From Dermacentor variabilis (Eukaryota > Arthropoda > Arachnida > Ixodida > Ixodidae), in NCBI RefSeq assembly GCF_050947875.1, contig NC_134574.1, forward strand, positions 154,716,051 to 154,780,050: a DNA stretch of 64,000 nucleotides, in the 5' to 3' direction. A program made the translations under genes and the position numbers. Numbering within the stretch: the stretch's first letter is position 1; each line of letters opens with the position of its first letter. Shown here in pieces: positions 13,992-26,272 of the stretch. The notes under the pieces are model-generated. The model ran no database searches, was not told the origin of the DNA, and saw nothing but the letters and a program-made list of their open reading frames with translations.

Positions 13992-14938
13992 GGAGGCTAA
14001 GCGGGCCTTCGCCGTCTTCCGTACGTTCACGACGAGAGTTAAATGACTGCTTGGTTAGGATTTGCTATAGGACGATAGTGAAAGGGAAAACAGGGGTCTA
14101 TCTACATCAGGAGATATTAGTTTAAGCATATTTACAGGTTAAGGCACGCTCATTTGCAGGATTAGCGAGCACAGTATGTACATGTTGCATCGTAGCACGC
14201 GACTGCATCTTTCTCGGAGCACAAGCTATATGTACATGATCTGAGGGCACACGTGTATAGCAGGCAAGATGGCTTCTTAAGCATCACTCGTATTCACCGC
14301 ATCACCACGCTAGGGAAATAGCCAAGCAGAAGCAGGTGATTTCTTCATCGTCCAATCCGCCGCTGTCTGCAGAGGTCGCAAAACTCCGCATCCGAGGAGG
14401 AGAGGGTCAACAGAAAGCACATGACGACCCTGGCAATGCACGCCAAACATCGTTTGATTGATGACAAGAAAGAGGTCAACGACACAATCTCGCACGAAGG
14501 AACACCCCTCCGCAAAATGTCCAACCACTAATTAACTGGATGAATATGTGTTGACACGAAGCACAACACGTGGTGAGGCCAATTAGCAGCCTTTGCATGC
14601 TCTATTCCCTTTACCAAATAGGCCTCGCGAGGCATCAGTTAGATATATTATTCTCTCTCTCTCTCTTGGTTAATATAAGAAAGGCGTGTGTGAAACAATG
14701 GGCGCGCAAGAAGCGCCGGCATCGTTCTGGCGGTTGTCACACACAGTATACTCTGCTTACGTCCACGCATCAGCATTGCGCAGGGGCAGTAACAACGTGC
14801 AATTATTCATTGGTCTGTCGCCGCTAAAGGGCCAACGACGTATAGTCAGCTGGCCTGCTTGAACTAATCAAGTTTTACTGCACCTGTTGTAGTCTAGCCA
14901 GTATGTCTATCTCTATTTAATATTCTTTCTCGCCATTA

Positions 14939-14991
14939 ATATATATATATATATATATATATTTATGTGTGTGTGTGTGTGTGTGTGTGTG
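14939..14991. repeat. (TA)n(TG)n compound microsatellite
   Basis: A TA run (about 22 bp) is followed after TTTA by a TG run (about 26 bp). Confidence 0.9.
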
Positions 14992-15229
14992 TCGTAAAGT
15001 TAGCTATTCCTACAAGGATCTCAGCTCCATATCTTTTCTGCATCCCCCCTCCCCCCCAGCGATACTGCAAACGTCTCTTGCTTATCTCGACCGCTTAGTG
15101 ACTGCAACAACTTTGCCATTAACTTTGAATCGCAGCCTATCTGGAAGGTGGACGCGTTTCCTGGGGGTGGTGAAAACTTATTTATTATGCAGTGAAATTG
15201 CTGCAGGGAGACTGCGAGTGGTCGGAGGT

Positions 15230-15610
15230 ACTTGGCTTCCGACTGGTGGGGCCCTCAGTCCAGGGCTCCGCTCAGTCCAGGGCTGTGTGGGCCCGGTCAA
15301 CCAGACTCAGCTGAACTTCCAGGCTCCCGCTGGCCAGCAGCTTCTCCCATTGCTGAGCTGTAGGGTGTCGTATGGGGGAGGGCGGAGGCAATGATTGCCC
15401 GACATGCCCACGTGATATGGTATAGGGTGGCTTTAGCTGCGCACCATGGGGCAGCGAGGAGGGTGTGTCGCAGGATGTGTTTTATTGAGGATGTGCAAAT
15501 TGGGATACGTGCGGTCCTGGCTGGGCGAACACCTTGGCATCCGATTACAACGTGCCGAATCGTCTCGGGACTTTTTGCAGCAGCAGGGACAGTGTATAAC
15601 ATTGGCCGCA
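15230..15610 (-). mobile_element. LINE C-terminal remnant
   Basis: The minus strand has an open frame with a segment CPCCCK-like followed in a neighbouring frame by SPETIRHVVIGCQGVRP, resembling the C-terminal Cys/His region of tick non-LTR ORF2 proteins (...ETIRHVV..C). Frames shift along it, so it is degraded. It is followed at 15654 by a GGAT-tailed repeat. Confidence 0.5.
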
Positions 15611-15653
15611 GGAGACACGTGTGCGTGATCCCGTTGCGAACATTTGATTAGCT

Positions 15654-15870
15654 GTGGATGGATATTACGAACGTCTCTTTTGAAGCGGGGTGGTGGCGGA
15701 TGCCACCAAGCAATTGCCACTTTTTTTGCCTTTCTTCTGCGCCTATTGCCAGTCTTTAGGACTCACGGTTGGTGTTAACAAACCGCTGATCCTCAAAGAA
15801 ATCGACTGTACCGAGATCTGTTCTTTATGTTCACTGCTTTTGCACCACGAATAGGTGGTGCCCAAGTCTA
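15654..15870 (-). mobile_element. GGAT-tailed repeat family, 3' end copy
   Basis: The copy begins GGATGGATATTACGAACGTC and continues with GGGTGGTGGCGGATGCCACC. It shares this order with copies at 23815, 28647, 40925 and 47094. Longer copies encode an RLEDWW-like peptide on the minus strand, so the GGAT run would be the 3' tail (CATCC on the coding strand) of a minus-strand retroposon. Confidence 0.6.
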
Positions 15871-16904
15871 TAGGGTAGTGCCCTCTGGATTTAAAATGCC
15901 GATATTGAAGGCTATGCCATGAGTTTCTCACTATATTACTCATATAGTAACACATTATAGTATATTAGTAATATTCTCACAATTTTACTAATATAGTGAG
16001 AAACCCTATGAGCTATGCTATTGCTGGTCGAATGAGGAAGAAGCAATTTTAGCAGCCGGAAACACGTCAGAGGCATCGGGTTCCCAACATCACCTACGTA
16101 CTGAAGTAGTCTTTTACTATACTCTACTACCCATCATTCTCACGGTGGCTGTGCGATCGCAGTCCTCGAGCTAACCTCTAGTAATTGTAGGGCACTCTAT
16201 GCGGCCCCGTTCGCGGAAGGTCTGCACTTTGTCCGCTCACATGGGTCGCGACAATGAGCGCTCCTGCGACTACACCTGGAAACACTTGTGGTCTGTGGAA
16301 AAAAGAAAAAAAAAGGAAAGAAAGAAAGAAGTGCAAGTGCGCCCATCGACCTCCAGTCTCATTAAGTTCGAGTGAAGAAAAAAAAAAAAATAAGAACCCG
16401 AGATCGCGCTCTTTGTAGCAGAACAGAGGCCTGGTCACACTGGCCGCACGGGCAGACTGACTGACGTCCTTTTACGTCGCGTTCGGCGAGCAGGTCGCGC
16501 GGCTATGTTGCACGTTTTCTCTCTTCGGCGCGCGCGCTTTACAATTGCGCAGACGGCTCGCGTGAATCGAAACACCTGCGGCGGCGGCGGCGGCGTGCGC
16601 TGAGTCACCGCAGCAGCAGCAGCACGGCTCTCGCTCGAGACGGTGGCTGCGGACCCGAGCTGGAGCCCCCCCTTGGCGAAAACAAACGCGTGCGGATACG
16701 CCGTGGCGGCGCGCGCGTTTAACCCTGCAGTTGCCACGCGACGCGACAATACCGGGCTGGAATGCGAGGGGTATCTAATGCGACCGCATTCCTTGCCTCG
16801 TTCTTGGCGTTTTCCGCTATAGGTATGTTGGTATATATACTACTGTCTCTCCTCGCCTTAATAAAAAAAAAAGAGAAGTATAACGTGTAACTAACAACAG
16901 GAAT

Positions 16905-16980
16905 AATACATTGAACCTCTGCCGTGGAGCACAGAAGCCCGGTACTCTAACCACTGTGCCACGATCGCTTTTTAAGGCGA
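16905..16980 (-). mobile_element. tRNA-derived SINE-like head
   Basis: The minus strand reads GTGGCACAGTGGTTAGAGTACC (box A-like) and about 25 nt later CAGAGGTTCAATG (box B-like). It is most likely a tRNA-derived repeat. An intact tRNA fold was not found. Confidence 0.5.
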
Positions 16981-17169
16981 AAGCCTCATTATACCCCCGG
17001 TGCTCTGGAAAACGCGGTGTGCGGTACAGAAAGTCATGCGAACTCATCTTGCGCAGACACGCAGTTAGGGATGGATGCTCGCGGGTATTGCTACCGCAGG
17101 GGCGGGGGGAAAGCAGAGACAGAAGATGTACGCGCTTTTGTTGCGGCTGTTTGACCGAGCGAGACCGAG

Positions 17170-17480
17170 CCCTTAAAAAAAATCTCGGTGCCGTTCCACT
17201 CTGTGAAGAAGGATGACCAGCGAAGCTGTGTATGTGGACCCCTGAATGGCGAACTGCACCTCCGCCGCGGGTCGGGCTGGTATTGCACTATTTTCGGGAT
17301 CGCCCCACGTAAGGGAGCACTTAACACCTGCTTCACCTCCGCCGCGGGTCGGCCCGGCATTACGCTAACTTCGGCATCGGCCCACGTATGGGGGAGTGCT
17401 TAACACCTGTTTCACCTTCGCCGCGAGTCGGCCCGGCATTGCACTAGCTTCAGGCCGACCCGCGGCGGAGGTGAAATTCG
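17170..17480 (+). repeat. ~78-bp tandem repeat array plus inverted unit
   Basis: Units start at 17257, 17334 and 17413 (periods 77 and 79 bp), each with CACCTCCGCCGCGGGTCGG, GCATT.CGCTA and TTAACACCTG. The third is partial. From 17453 the sequence turns over: GGCCGACCCGCGGCGGAGGTGAA is a reverse-oriented unit start. The lead-in CCGTTCCACTCTGTGAAG (about 17189) is also found, reversed, beyond the LINE at 19976-20003. The LINE at 17487-19965 therefore sits in an inverted copy of this repeat. Confidence 0.75.
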
Positions 17481-17486
17481 CACTTT

Positions 17487-19965
17487 GCTTTTCATTTCAT
17501 TTCATTTCATTTATTGAAGCCTTAAAGGCCCGGAGGCATTACATAAGGCGGGGGCAAACAAAGTATCAGGTACTCTTCATCACGCTAAAGAGGGAAAAGA
17601 GGAAGAAAAGATAGACGAAGAATAGAAAAGGAAACAACGCTCAGGAGGGAACCGAGCAAGCAGTAGATCATCAAAATCACTGTAAAGAAACCATAATATA
17701 CAACAAAATATATAGTACATAAATACTATTAAAAACATATTATGCGTGAGAACGAATCACTATCATTTAATTACTTAGAAGGGGTCAATAAGCAAATGCA
17801 TTTGAGACGAACCATTCTAGGTGTAGTGGATTGTTAGTTTCTCACGGAAAGTCGTGTGGTCGGCGGAAGAAACAATACTGTCGGGCAGAGTGTTCCACAG
17901 CGCTATTGCATTTGGAAAAAAAGAATCCCTCATCGAAGACGTACGGCACTGAATGTGCGCGATTGGACAGCTGTGGTTGAGGCGGGGAGAGATTCTAGGC
18001 GGGGGTTGTAGTCGAGGGTGTCTGGCTATTGGGTGATAGTAGTAAGAGTGAAGCATGCATAGACGCGATATGATACGACGTGATTGGAGACTGGGAAGAT
18101 CGAGTGTGCGTTTTAGTTCAGTTATGCTGGTTTTACTTGAGTAGTTTGACATGATAAAGTGTGCAGCACGATTCTGAATGGCTTCTAATTCGTAGGTGAG
18201 ATATGCTTGCGAGGGGTGCCAGATAGATGATGCGTACTCCAGTTTCGGCCGAACGTATGTCTGATATGCAAGTTTTTTTATAGCGGGCGATGCAGATTTC
18301 AGATTGCGACGCAAGAAACCAAGTGTGCGCGAGGCGTTTGCGCATATTGTTTCAATGTGAGTAACCCATGATAATGATGATGTCAAGTGAACACCTAGAT
18401 ACTTATAGCAGTCTGTTCGTGGTATTGTAGTTGAGCTTATGTGGTACGCGTAATTTGCAGCACTGCGCTTACGTGAAAAGGACATAAATTGGCACTTATT
18501 AAGGTTAAGAGGCATGAACCATTTTTCACACCATGAAACGATAGTGTCTATGTCTTCTTGTAGGTCAATGGAATCACCAGGGTTATGGATGGCGTTGTAG
18601 ATGACGCAGTCATCAGCAAAAAGACGCAGTCTAGTTTTTGTGTTACATGGCAGGTCATTGACATAGATTAAAAATAACAGCGGGGATAAGCCTGCTCCCT
18701 GGGGGACACCGGATGTAACATCAGAAAGGTGCGAGTCATGAGAGTTAGCGGATGTGTATTGTACGCGTCCTTTTAAGAAATGTTCGATCCAAGTAATCAG
18801 TGATGGGGGGATTCCAAGAGTAGATAATTTGGCAAGTAGGTGATTGTGAGGGACGCGGTCGAAGGCCTTCGAAAAGTCTAAGAAGATGGCGTCAATTTGT
18901 AGGTGATTGTCCATGTGTTGTAAGATTTCATCGGTGAATTCAGAGAGCTGAGTTTCGCAGGATAATAGTTTTCTAAAACTGTGCTGATATGAATAGAAGA
19001 AGTTAATTGATTAAAGGTAGTGCATTAGATTGGTTGCTATGATATGTTCCAGCAGTTTAGAGGGGATACTGGTTAGAGAAATTGGACGATAGTTACATGC
19101 TTTTGTTTGATCACCAGATTTATGGACGGGAATGATTTGAGCCTTTTTCCAATCGTGGGGAACTTCACCAGTACTGATTGATTGTTGGAAAAGCAAGCTA
19201 AGTATTGCGCTTGACAGGGAACTGGTGTTTTTAAGTAATTTGCTGCTGATTTGATCGCAACCAGCCGAGGAGGATAATTTTAGAGCCTGTATTAGCGCAG
19301 CTATTCCATCAGTGTTAATTTGGATATCGGGCATTGTGGACAGCGAGTGGCATGCTAATTCGTCAGAACTGAAGTTTATAGCAGGAGAAAATACTGACGT
19401 GAAGAAATTGTTAAGGGCTGTAGCACATTTTTCAGTGTCAATTAGTACATTGTCGTCGTCTGATAGTTGCAGCTGAGTTTGGCGCTTAGGCGGGGAGATA
19501 ATCTGAAAGAATTTACGAGGGTTCGACTGAAGGATTGATAAGAGGTCAGTTGAAAAAAATTTGTTTTTGGAAGCTTTCAATTCCTTGATGTATTTTTTGA
19601 CGCTTAGTTCGTACCTATCCCAAGCTCTGTGGTTATTAGTTAACTTTGCTTTCCGATAATGGCGTTTTTTCTTATTAAGTAGACGTTTTAGGTGCTGCGT
19701 GAACCACTGGTTATTTTTGTCGGTATTTATAAGGATAGTAGGGATATATATGTTTTTTAAGTTTAGCATAGTGTTTTTATATAATTCCCAATTGGCGTTG
19801 ACCGAGCGAGCAGAGTATGACTGTCGAAAATCTTCGTAGAAGTGTGCAAGTTCGCGGTTAAATGCGTCGAAGTTAGCTTTCTTGTAATCAGTGATTAATT
19901 TTTGCGTTGGGGCTTTCTTTTTTAATGGCAATGAAATGCCGAAATGAGAGCTTTGACTGTTGTCA
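17487..19965 (-). mobile_element. CR1/Jockey-like LINE, 5'-truncated, reverse transcriptase with a single in-frame stop
   Basis: The minus strand encodes a non-LTR retrotransposon ORF2 from just upstream of the RT domain to the C-terminus (stop at 17817-17819). RT landmarks in order are YRPISLTSIPSKLLE, QHSFRK..SCETQL, DAIFLDFSKAFDRVPH, TSGVPQGAGLSPLLFLIYVNDL, LFADDCVIY (catalytic Asp pair), KCQFMSFSRKR and YLGVHLTSSLSW. The frame is continuous from about 19965 to 17817 except for one TAA at 19011-19013, in phase and without a frameshift. SSHFGISL at the start may be a mutated endonuclease SDH motif, so the element lacks nearly all of its endonuclease. The 3' end has AATAAA (17510-17515 reversed) and an (ATGAA)n tail. 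It is a non-autonomous, recent-looking copy. Confidence 0.9.
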
Positions 19966-20039
19966 GCTCTCGTTGCCATTCCATCTTCACAGAGTGGAAT
20001 GGTTGCCAACAATTTTTTCACTCCTTTTGGATGGCGGTA

Positions 20040-22599
20040 GTTATCGGCATCTCCTGGGTTGTGGAAGCGAGTTTTCTCAGATTCGGTGCCCGCGCGATTA
20101 ACTCGAAGATGAGTTCAGTTGTCATCATCTATTGCAGCAGGCAGGGCGTACTTTATCGATTTAATTATATTTTATTTTATTTATAATGCCCAACATAATT
20201 TTTATGTCACCATCTATTAAACTATCACGTGCATCGCTGTTGCTTCGTTAGTTCAACCTTCCTTGTTTAGACTGATCCAGGGGCCAGGAAAGGGACTTGG
20301 TTCATATAGTCAGCTGGTCTATATGCTCGCGGAACGAGTTCTGGCCGGAGAAAATGCCAATTGCGTTTAACTTTTCCTTTTGCTTCATTATTTCCTCGAG
20401 TGACGGCTCGCCGCGACGCTGACAGATCCTCGGAACCATATACCCGCGATATGGGTTAGATAAGGGTGGAAAATAAAATAATACAAAAGAGCGTCCATCA
20501 TCAGACCCTGCAATAACCGTTAAACCCATAAGCAATATGACTGTCACCCTTTAACTCGTCTGGTTTTTCCCTAATTGTAGAGCTCTTTTCGTGCAAAATT
20601 GGCAACTGGAAACAAGAGTCGCAAGAAGTTGGGAAATTAAGCGATCTACTAAGGGAGAGAGCCAAGGCAACAGCCAAACAGGGAGGAAAAGCGAAAATTG
20701 TTTGTGAGAATATTTATGGATCAACAACTTTTTATTTAAAAAGGAAGCAGAGAAAACGCCGCCGGAAGTGGAGAACAGTTCCGTGTATTCTGAATGACGC
20801 TTGTACACTTATCAATCGAGCCGCCTGACGTAGCAACTTCTGTGCTAACGTGCGTGTTTTTCTAAGCTTCCGCGGTGGGCGCAGCACGTCTAGAACGGCA
20901 GCGTCCTGCGCTCTAAGCTGTTGTACTGGACCCGGTGACCACGCATCGCTACGCAACTTCCCAAATAACAATACGTGTCGGTTCTGGCACTTAACTTGGT
21001 GGAGCAGCAAACGAGGGATCCAAAATAACTCTGATTGTATGTTCCGCAAATCTATATTTCTCTATAATTATTCCAGAGCTAATTCAAACAAACGCTATAC
21101 TAGAAATCTTTATTTTGCACTTTCGCTTGTTAACTTGTTTTTGGCAAAGTTCTTCCTGAGCATCTTTCATGCGCGAGTCCATTTGATGTGGCCCTTTGTT
21201 TGCCAAGTAAAGGAGAGGTGCATCTCACAGGGCGTACCTGCGAGATCCAGGTTATTTCATCTCTCTTTTGCGGGTTTACGCGTCTTCATGCCGAATGGTG
21301 GGCATTATTCACATCTGTACTAGTAAAAGTGCCCCCTTCCCCCCTCATTTGCATAGAAGGTTACCTGTGCAGCTGTACAGAAAAGTTAACTGTGCTGCTC
21401 GAGTTCTGTAGTGCAGGCACAACGCGGTACTCGAGACGAATGCCGAGGTGCAGACGCAGTGCAGACGTTATGTCCGACTAACGTGCACGGAATGTGTATG
21501 TTTGAGAGGTCCTGTACTACAGGTATGATCTTTAAAACTGATGGTAGCGCTAAAAGGAACGAACACACGGTGAAAAGACGACACGACGACGAGGTATGAT
21601 CGGCTACTGGGGCGTAAATACACCCCCACACACACACTTGCGTAGACACATCAGACGTGCGTAAGCTGCGTCGTCTGCTACGCTGCTGCTTCGCACCTGT
21701 ACGTTTACACCGAATCGGCGCCGACAGCCATGGAGTGGGTGCAGCAAAATCACGAACCAGCCCTGCACCTTTCCAGCAACCTTTTGAAACGAACGGCGGG
21801 GTGCAGCAACTCGTGAACTGGTTCAGGTGGTGCAGGCCAATCGAACGTACCTCTTGTGTATTTTTGTGCTAGACCTTTCTCGTTTTCTTTTTTTTTTTCA
21901 CTTTGAGAGCGTAGAGGTTGTAGCATTTGCTACGGTTCGCCATGCTTTTCTTAGCTGTCTTCTCCGTACTGGATGCAGCTGCAATGACGTCGAGGCCATT
22001 CAACAGTGCGCACGGGGGTCGTCAGGGAAATTATGTTGAGAGCCGTGACGGCGCCCCCCGACACCGGTGAGACGAGAGATGACAAAGCACGCGTGAGGAG
22101 CGCGTTTCGTGGAATTCAGCCGTGACGGCGAGGAAGGTGGCTTTTTCAACCCGTTACGCGGAGGGCCTCCAACCGGTAACTCAAGCGGACATGAAGGGGG
22201 GTCAATTAACCGGCAGCGATTTGTCTGGAAAACGCTTGCGGGGTTTGACGAGATGAGTGTTGCTCCCGTAGGGGAAGGGGGGAAAGCCTTGTTCACCGAA
22301 CGCACGCTTGAGAGCAGCACGATGCCATTGCGCAACGCTCCGTCGCGTGGCTTTTTTTTTTTATATATTTCGCGGGCTTTCTTTGCAACTCGGGAAAAAA
22401 AAAAAAGGACTACGTGAGACGTATTGTAAAGGAAACAACTCGATCGGTGGCTTCTGAAGGTGCTCTACAAATCTGCGTGTCATGCTTGGGGTCTTCAACC
22501 AGTAATGAAAAAAAGTTGGGTAATTAAACTTAATTAGTGAGTGATGAGTAAAAAGAAAGGTCTGAGTTACTATAGGCTATTGCGAATAGTATACGTTCG
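20040..22599. other. Intergenic, no recognised gene
   Basis: I saw no conserved coding sequence. Open frames here lack recognisable motifs. A GC-rich stretch lies at 22040-22340 without an identifiable family. Confidence 0.4.
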
Positions 22600-23748
22600 G
22601 TTCACTCACAAAATGGATTGCTGCTTACTTAAAGCAGAGAACACAATATGTGGAAATTGACGGTTTTTGTTCTTCTCCACTTGAGGTCACATCAGGTGTT
22701 CCGCAGGGGAGTGTGCTGGGACCTCTGTTGTATTTGGGTATATAAATGTTTTGGCCTCCCTTATTGATGAAAACGTCGAAATTAACTTTCTTGCCGATGA
22801 TTGCATGTTGTTTAAATAAATACGTTCTGCTTTACATCAAAGCCTGCCGAATACTGCTCTGAATGATGTTTTGTCTTTAAAACAGTGTTTGTGAGCGTCA
22901 CCAGGAAGAAGACGCCTCTTACGTTTAACTACACCCTCAACACTACATCTGTGACTCAGGTCACAAAATACATATATTTGGGCGTGATCATAAACAACCA
23001 GCTTACTTGGAGTGACCACCTTTGCTTTATAACTTCATCTACTATGAAAAAAACTCGGATTTTTAAGACACACGTTAAGGGGAGCCCCTCATAGTGTGAA
23101 GAAATTAGCTTATGGATCTATCGTTAGGCCAAAACTTGAGCATGCCGCCGTAGTGTGGGATCCTCACACGAAAAAAAATATATATATATAAATTGCACAG
23201 ATTGAGAACCTTCAAAGGCGCGCCGTGCGATTCATCTACAACAAATACAGGAATTTTGACTCTCCATCTCTCCCCATGAAAAGTAATCGAACAAAACTTC
23301 TCTGTACCAAAAGAAAAATAGCGAGGATAGAATTTTTGCACTCATTGTTACACGGAAAGCTCGGCATATGTTACGCCGACTTTAACCCGCAAGACACGAC
23401 ACACACACGCTTAACTCTTCATTTCGCAAAAACAAATTTCCACAAGCTCTCTTTCTTTCCGAAAACAAAAGCTGACTGCAATTCACTACCTCAAGCGTGG
23501 AAACTTTAAAAAAGGCCGTTATAACGATATTTTTTAACCTCTACTAGAGTTTTTTGCCCCTTGCATTGCGATTCTTTTGGAGGTGCCAGATCTGTATACG
23601 CATTTGGAAGTGTTTTATATCTACGTGCATGCATCTTAACATATATGCACATTTCTGTTTGCACAAAGCATTGTATTCCTTCTTTGAATTTGCCCTTCCT
23701 GCTTGGATCAAATAGCTCTGCAGTATCATGTAAATAAATAAATAAACT
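22600..23748 (+). mobile_element. Degraded LINE reverse-transcriptase remnant
   Basis: Plus-strand fragments in shifting frames spell an RT: VTSGVPQGSVLGPLLYL near 22690, INFLADDCMLF near 22780, then a C-terminal part (KYIYLGVIINNQLTWSDH; KLAYGSIVRPKLEHAAVVWDP; RRAVRFIYNKY; SFFPKTKADCNSLPQAW) to about 23509. Frameshifts and stops break it at least three times. An AAATAAATAAATAAAC tail at 23732-23747 marks the 3' end. Confidence 0.85.
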
Positions 23749-23814
23749 GATTAATCTCCCAGCTAGCGCCACAGCATCTAGCGCTCTCAAGCCCCACATA
23801 AAACCTGACGGATA

Positions 23815-24070
23815 CATGGATGGATGGATGTTATGAGCGTCCTATTGGAAAGCGGGTGGTGGCGGATGCCGCTAAGCTCGTCACTTCTAACTTTCTTCTG
23901 TGCCTACTTTCGGTCTTTATAAGGCTCACGGTTCGTGTTAACAAGTCATTAATTGCGAAAGACATCCACTGCTCTAAAACAAATCCTTTATGTTCCCTGG
24001 TTTTGCACCATCAATACTCTAGTCGCTTTTCTTTTTTTCCACTGCGGATTCCTTAACCCTTCCTTCACAA
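23815..24070 (-). mobile_element. GGAT-tailed repeat family copy
   Basis: It begins TGGATGGATGGATGTTATGAGCGTCC and continues GGGTGGTGGCGGATGCCGC. It closely matches the copy at 15654 through CTCACGGTT.GTGTTAACAA and TTTATGTTC.CTG.TTTTGCACCA. Confidence 0.7.
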
Positions 24071-24826
24071 TCCCTAAATCCCATTGCCTCGTGCAGGGTC
24101 ACTGCGACGCCCTAACGAAATGTGTCCTATATGGTTCTCGCGCTGTCTCCACACTAGAGTGTACCAGACAATGACCAAACGTTACACGCAAGTATTGCCG
24201 TCATCGACAAGTCGTCTGCTCTAACACCGCGTTAGAGGAGACGGCTTGGCTACGATCTGGCTTCGAAACGCTGCGCGCTGCTGCCGATCGCGTGCGCCGC
24301 CTGCCGGCATTTCCAACAAACAGCAGCGCAAGCGATCGTTGCCGGAGCAACGCGTCGTGCCGACTCACACACACCCACACCCCCCAACACCTTCAGCGGT
24401 ACGTCGGGCGAGCAGACGAGCGCTGCAGGCCAAATGACGGACAAGTGAGTGTGTTTGCGCGCATTCGCACGTTTGAGCGCGACGTCCTTCCGCGGCGCAA
24501 AGCACGTGTCCTTACTTCCTCGCTGTTATTGCGACCGCGATTCACTTTGCGCGGACGGCGCAGTAGCTGCGAAACGCTGTAGATGTACAACCACAGCTGC
24601 AAGAGACAGCACTTATTCCTGCGGCATTGAGCTGTGACTTGTCAATATACTTCATCGCAAAAAAAAAAAAAACAAAAAAAGAAGAAAGCTCAGCAGAGGG
24701 CGCAACGGTACACGTGCCATGAAACATTGTGTTACAGTGTACTAGTTACAGTACAGTGTAATTATGTCCTAGACATCAGACGCATGTACTGGCATAAAGC
24801 ACTGCATAAAATGCAAAACATTCTGA

Positions 24827-24828
<2 letters not shown>
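24071..24828. other. Intergenic, GC-rich in part, no gene recognised
   Basis: A GC-rich block lies at 24240-24600 with frames open on both strands but no family motif. I cannot assign it. Confidence 0.35.

Positions 24829-24901
<73 letters not shown>
24829..24901. repeat. (TA)n microsatellite, ~72 bp
   Basis: An uninterrupted TA run. The Tyr-Ile open frames across it are artefacts. Confidence 0.97.
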
Positions 24902-24903
<2 letters not shown>

Positions 24904-24921
24904 AAACAAACGGCGAACGTT

Positions 24922-24962
24922 GTCGAAATAATTCTGGGGTTTTGCGTGCCAAAACCATGATA
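24922..24962 (-). mobile_element. SINE 3'-end fragment
   Basis: CTGGGGTTTTGCGTGCCAAAACCATGAT matches the reversed SINE tail word GGTTTTGGCACGTAAAACCCC. The rest of the SINE is absent. Confidence 0.6.
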
Positions 24963-25859
24963 GGAGTGTGAGTGCAAGCATTGTCGAGGAGACGACGAAC
25001 AGGTTTAAAGGACATGACATTATTTTTTCACATTTGTTCCTTTTTCTTAGCTGAATGAAAATCGTGGACCTCGAAACCCCAGAAAAAATACCTGGCAACA
25101 CTCAGAGCACCTTAAATAATATACTATATTATAGCTTTTCTACGAACAATCTCCGGTTTCGTTTCTCAGGAGAACCGTGTTTCGTTCGGTGATTGTTATA
25201 TCGCTCGGTGGTCTGTTATCGGTTACGGACTGCTGAGCGACGTGCCAAAACATTCCGACGTCTTGCAGCTCCCACGTTACCACCGGGCCTTCTGCTTCTG
25301 CGTCATGACGTCGGTGGTCGCGACACACATACACCTCCCGGCAAATGAGACACAAACTGACCCGTAGAAAACTCATTATAGTAAGCTATTTCGAACGCTG
25401 TGAGGCTTGCCAGTTTTTTTGGTTAGGCTTTCAAGGTGCTGCAGGGCCTTCATTTAAAGGGACTGACAACCGGCCGGAACGTGTAGCGAGATGTTGGCAG
25501 AAACGAAAAGACCGTGATTTATCGTAACAGAATCGGGCATGCCGTTCGTGATTTAACTAAGAACAATAATTTTAACTTGACACAGAATGTCGCGAAAACA
25601 GGCAAGTGGCCCGATCTGGCGGTGAAGCCTTGGCACTTCGGATGTACATGTAGATCACAGTAGGTAAGTCGGCTGTTATTAAGCATCGCGTAGTTATTGT
25701 TTGAAATTGTAGTGCTTATCTTATGAGGCTTTTGCACTTTGTTCTATGCGCATAACGAAGTAAAAAAAAAAAAACTACCGAGTGACGTTGCCTTCGTGGT
25801 GACCAGTGGAGTGGCAAAGCACGGCCGTTCGATGCTTGCTTTGCTTTGCATCGAGTGGC

Positions 25860-26098
25860 CGTGGGCAGAGCTGTTAATAATAATATTTGGGGTTTTACGT
25901 GCCAAAACCACTTTCTGATTATGAGGCACGCCGTAGTGGAGGACTCCGGAAATTCTGACCACCTGGGGTTCTTTAACGTGCACCTAAATCTAAGCACACG
26001 GGTGTTTTCGCATTTCGCCCCCATCGAAATGCGGCCGCCGTGGCCAGGATTCGATCCCGCGACCTCGTGCTCAGCAGCCCAACGTGGGCAGAGCTGTT
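25860..26098 (-). mobile_element. tRNA-derived tick SINE flanked by perfect 16-bp target duplication
   Basis: The SINE occupies 25876-26082. The direct repeat CGTGGGCAGAGCTGTT is at 25860-25875 and 26083-26098 with no mismatch. On the minus strand the copy starts within the tRNA head (box B GGGATCGAATCCTGGCC present, box A missing) and ends in a (TTA)n-like tail. It is therefore a 5'-truncated but recent insertion. Confidence 0.93.
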
Positions 26099-26224
26099 CA
26101 CTGCATGCCTGAGCAGGAAAGCTGTTGTAAGCGCGCGAATTTGCGAGTTAGTAGCCCGAGTTCTGTGGTCTCTGTGAGATACAAAATGCCACCGACGACG
26201 AATTGTGTCGCGAATGAGTGCCGT

Positions 26225-26272
26225 ATCACTATAGTGGGATACAACTTAAAAAGAAACGGCAGTTGGCAACCA
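26225..26272 (+). repeat. Fragment similar to the TIR of the element at 48267-48863
   Basis: CACTATAGTGGGATACAACTT AAAAAGAAAC matches CTATAGTCGGATACAACTTT AGAAAAAAGG at 48267 with a few changes. No opposite end was found nearby. Confidence 0.45.
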
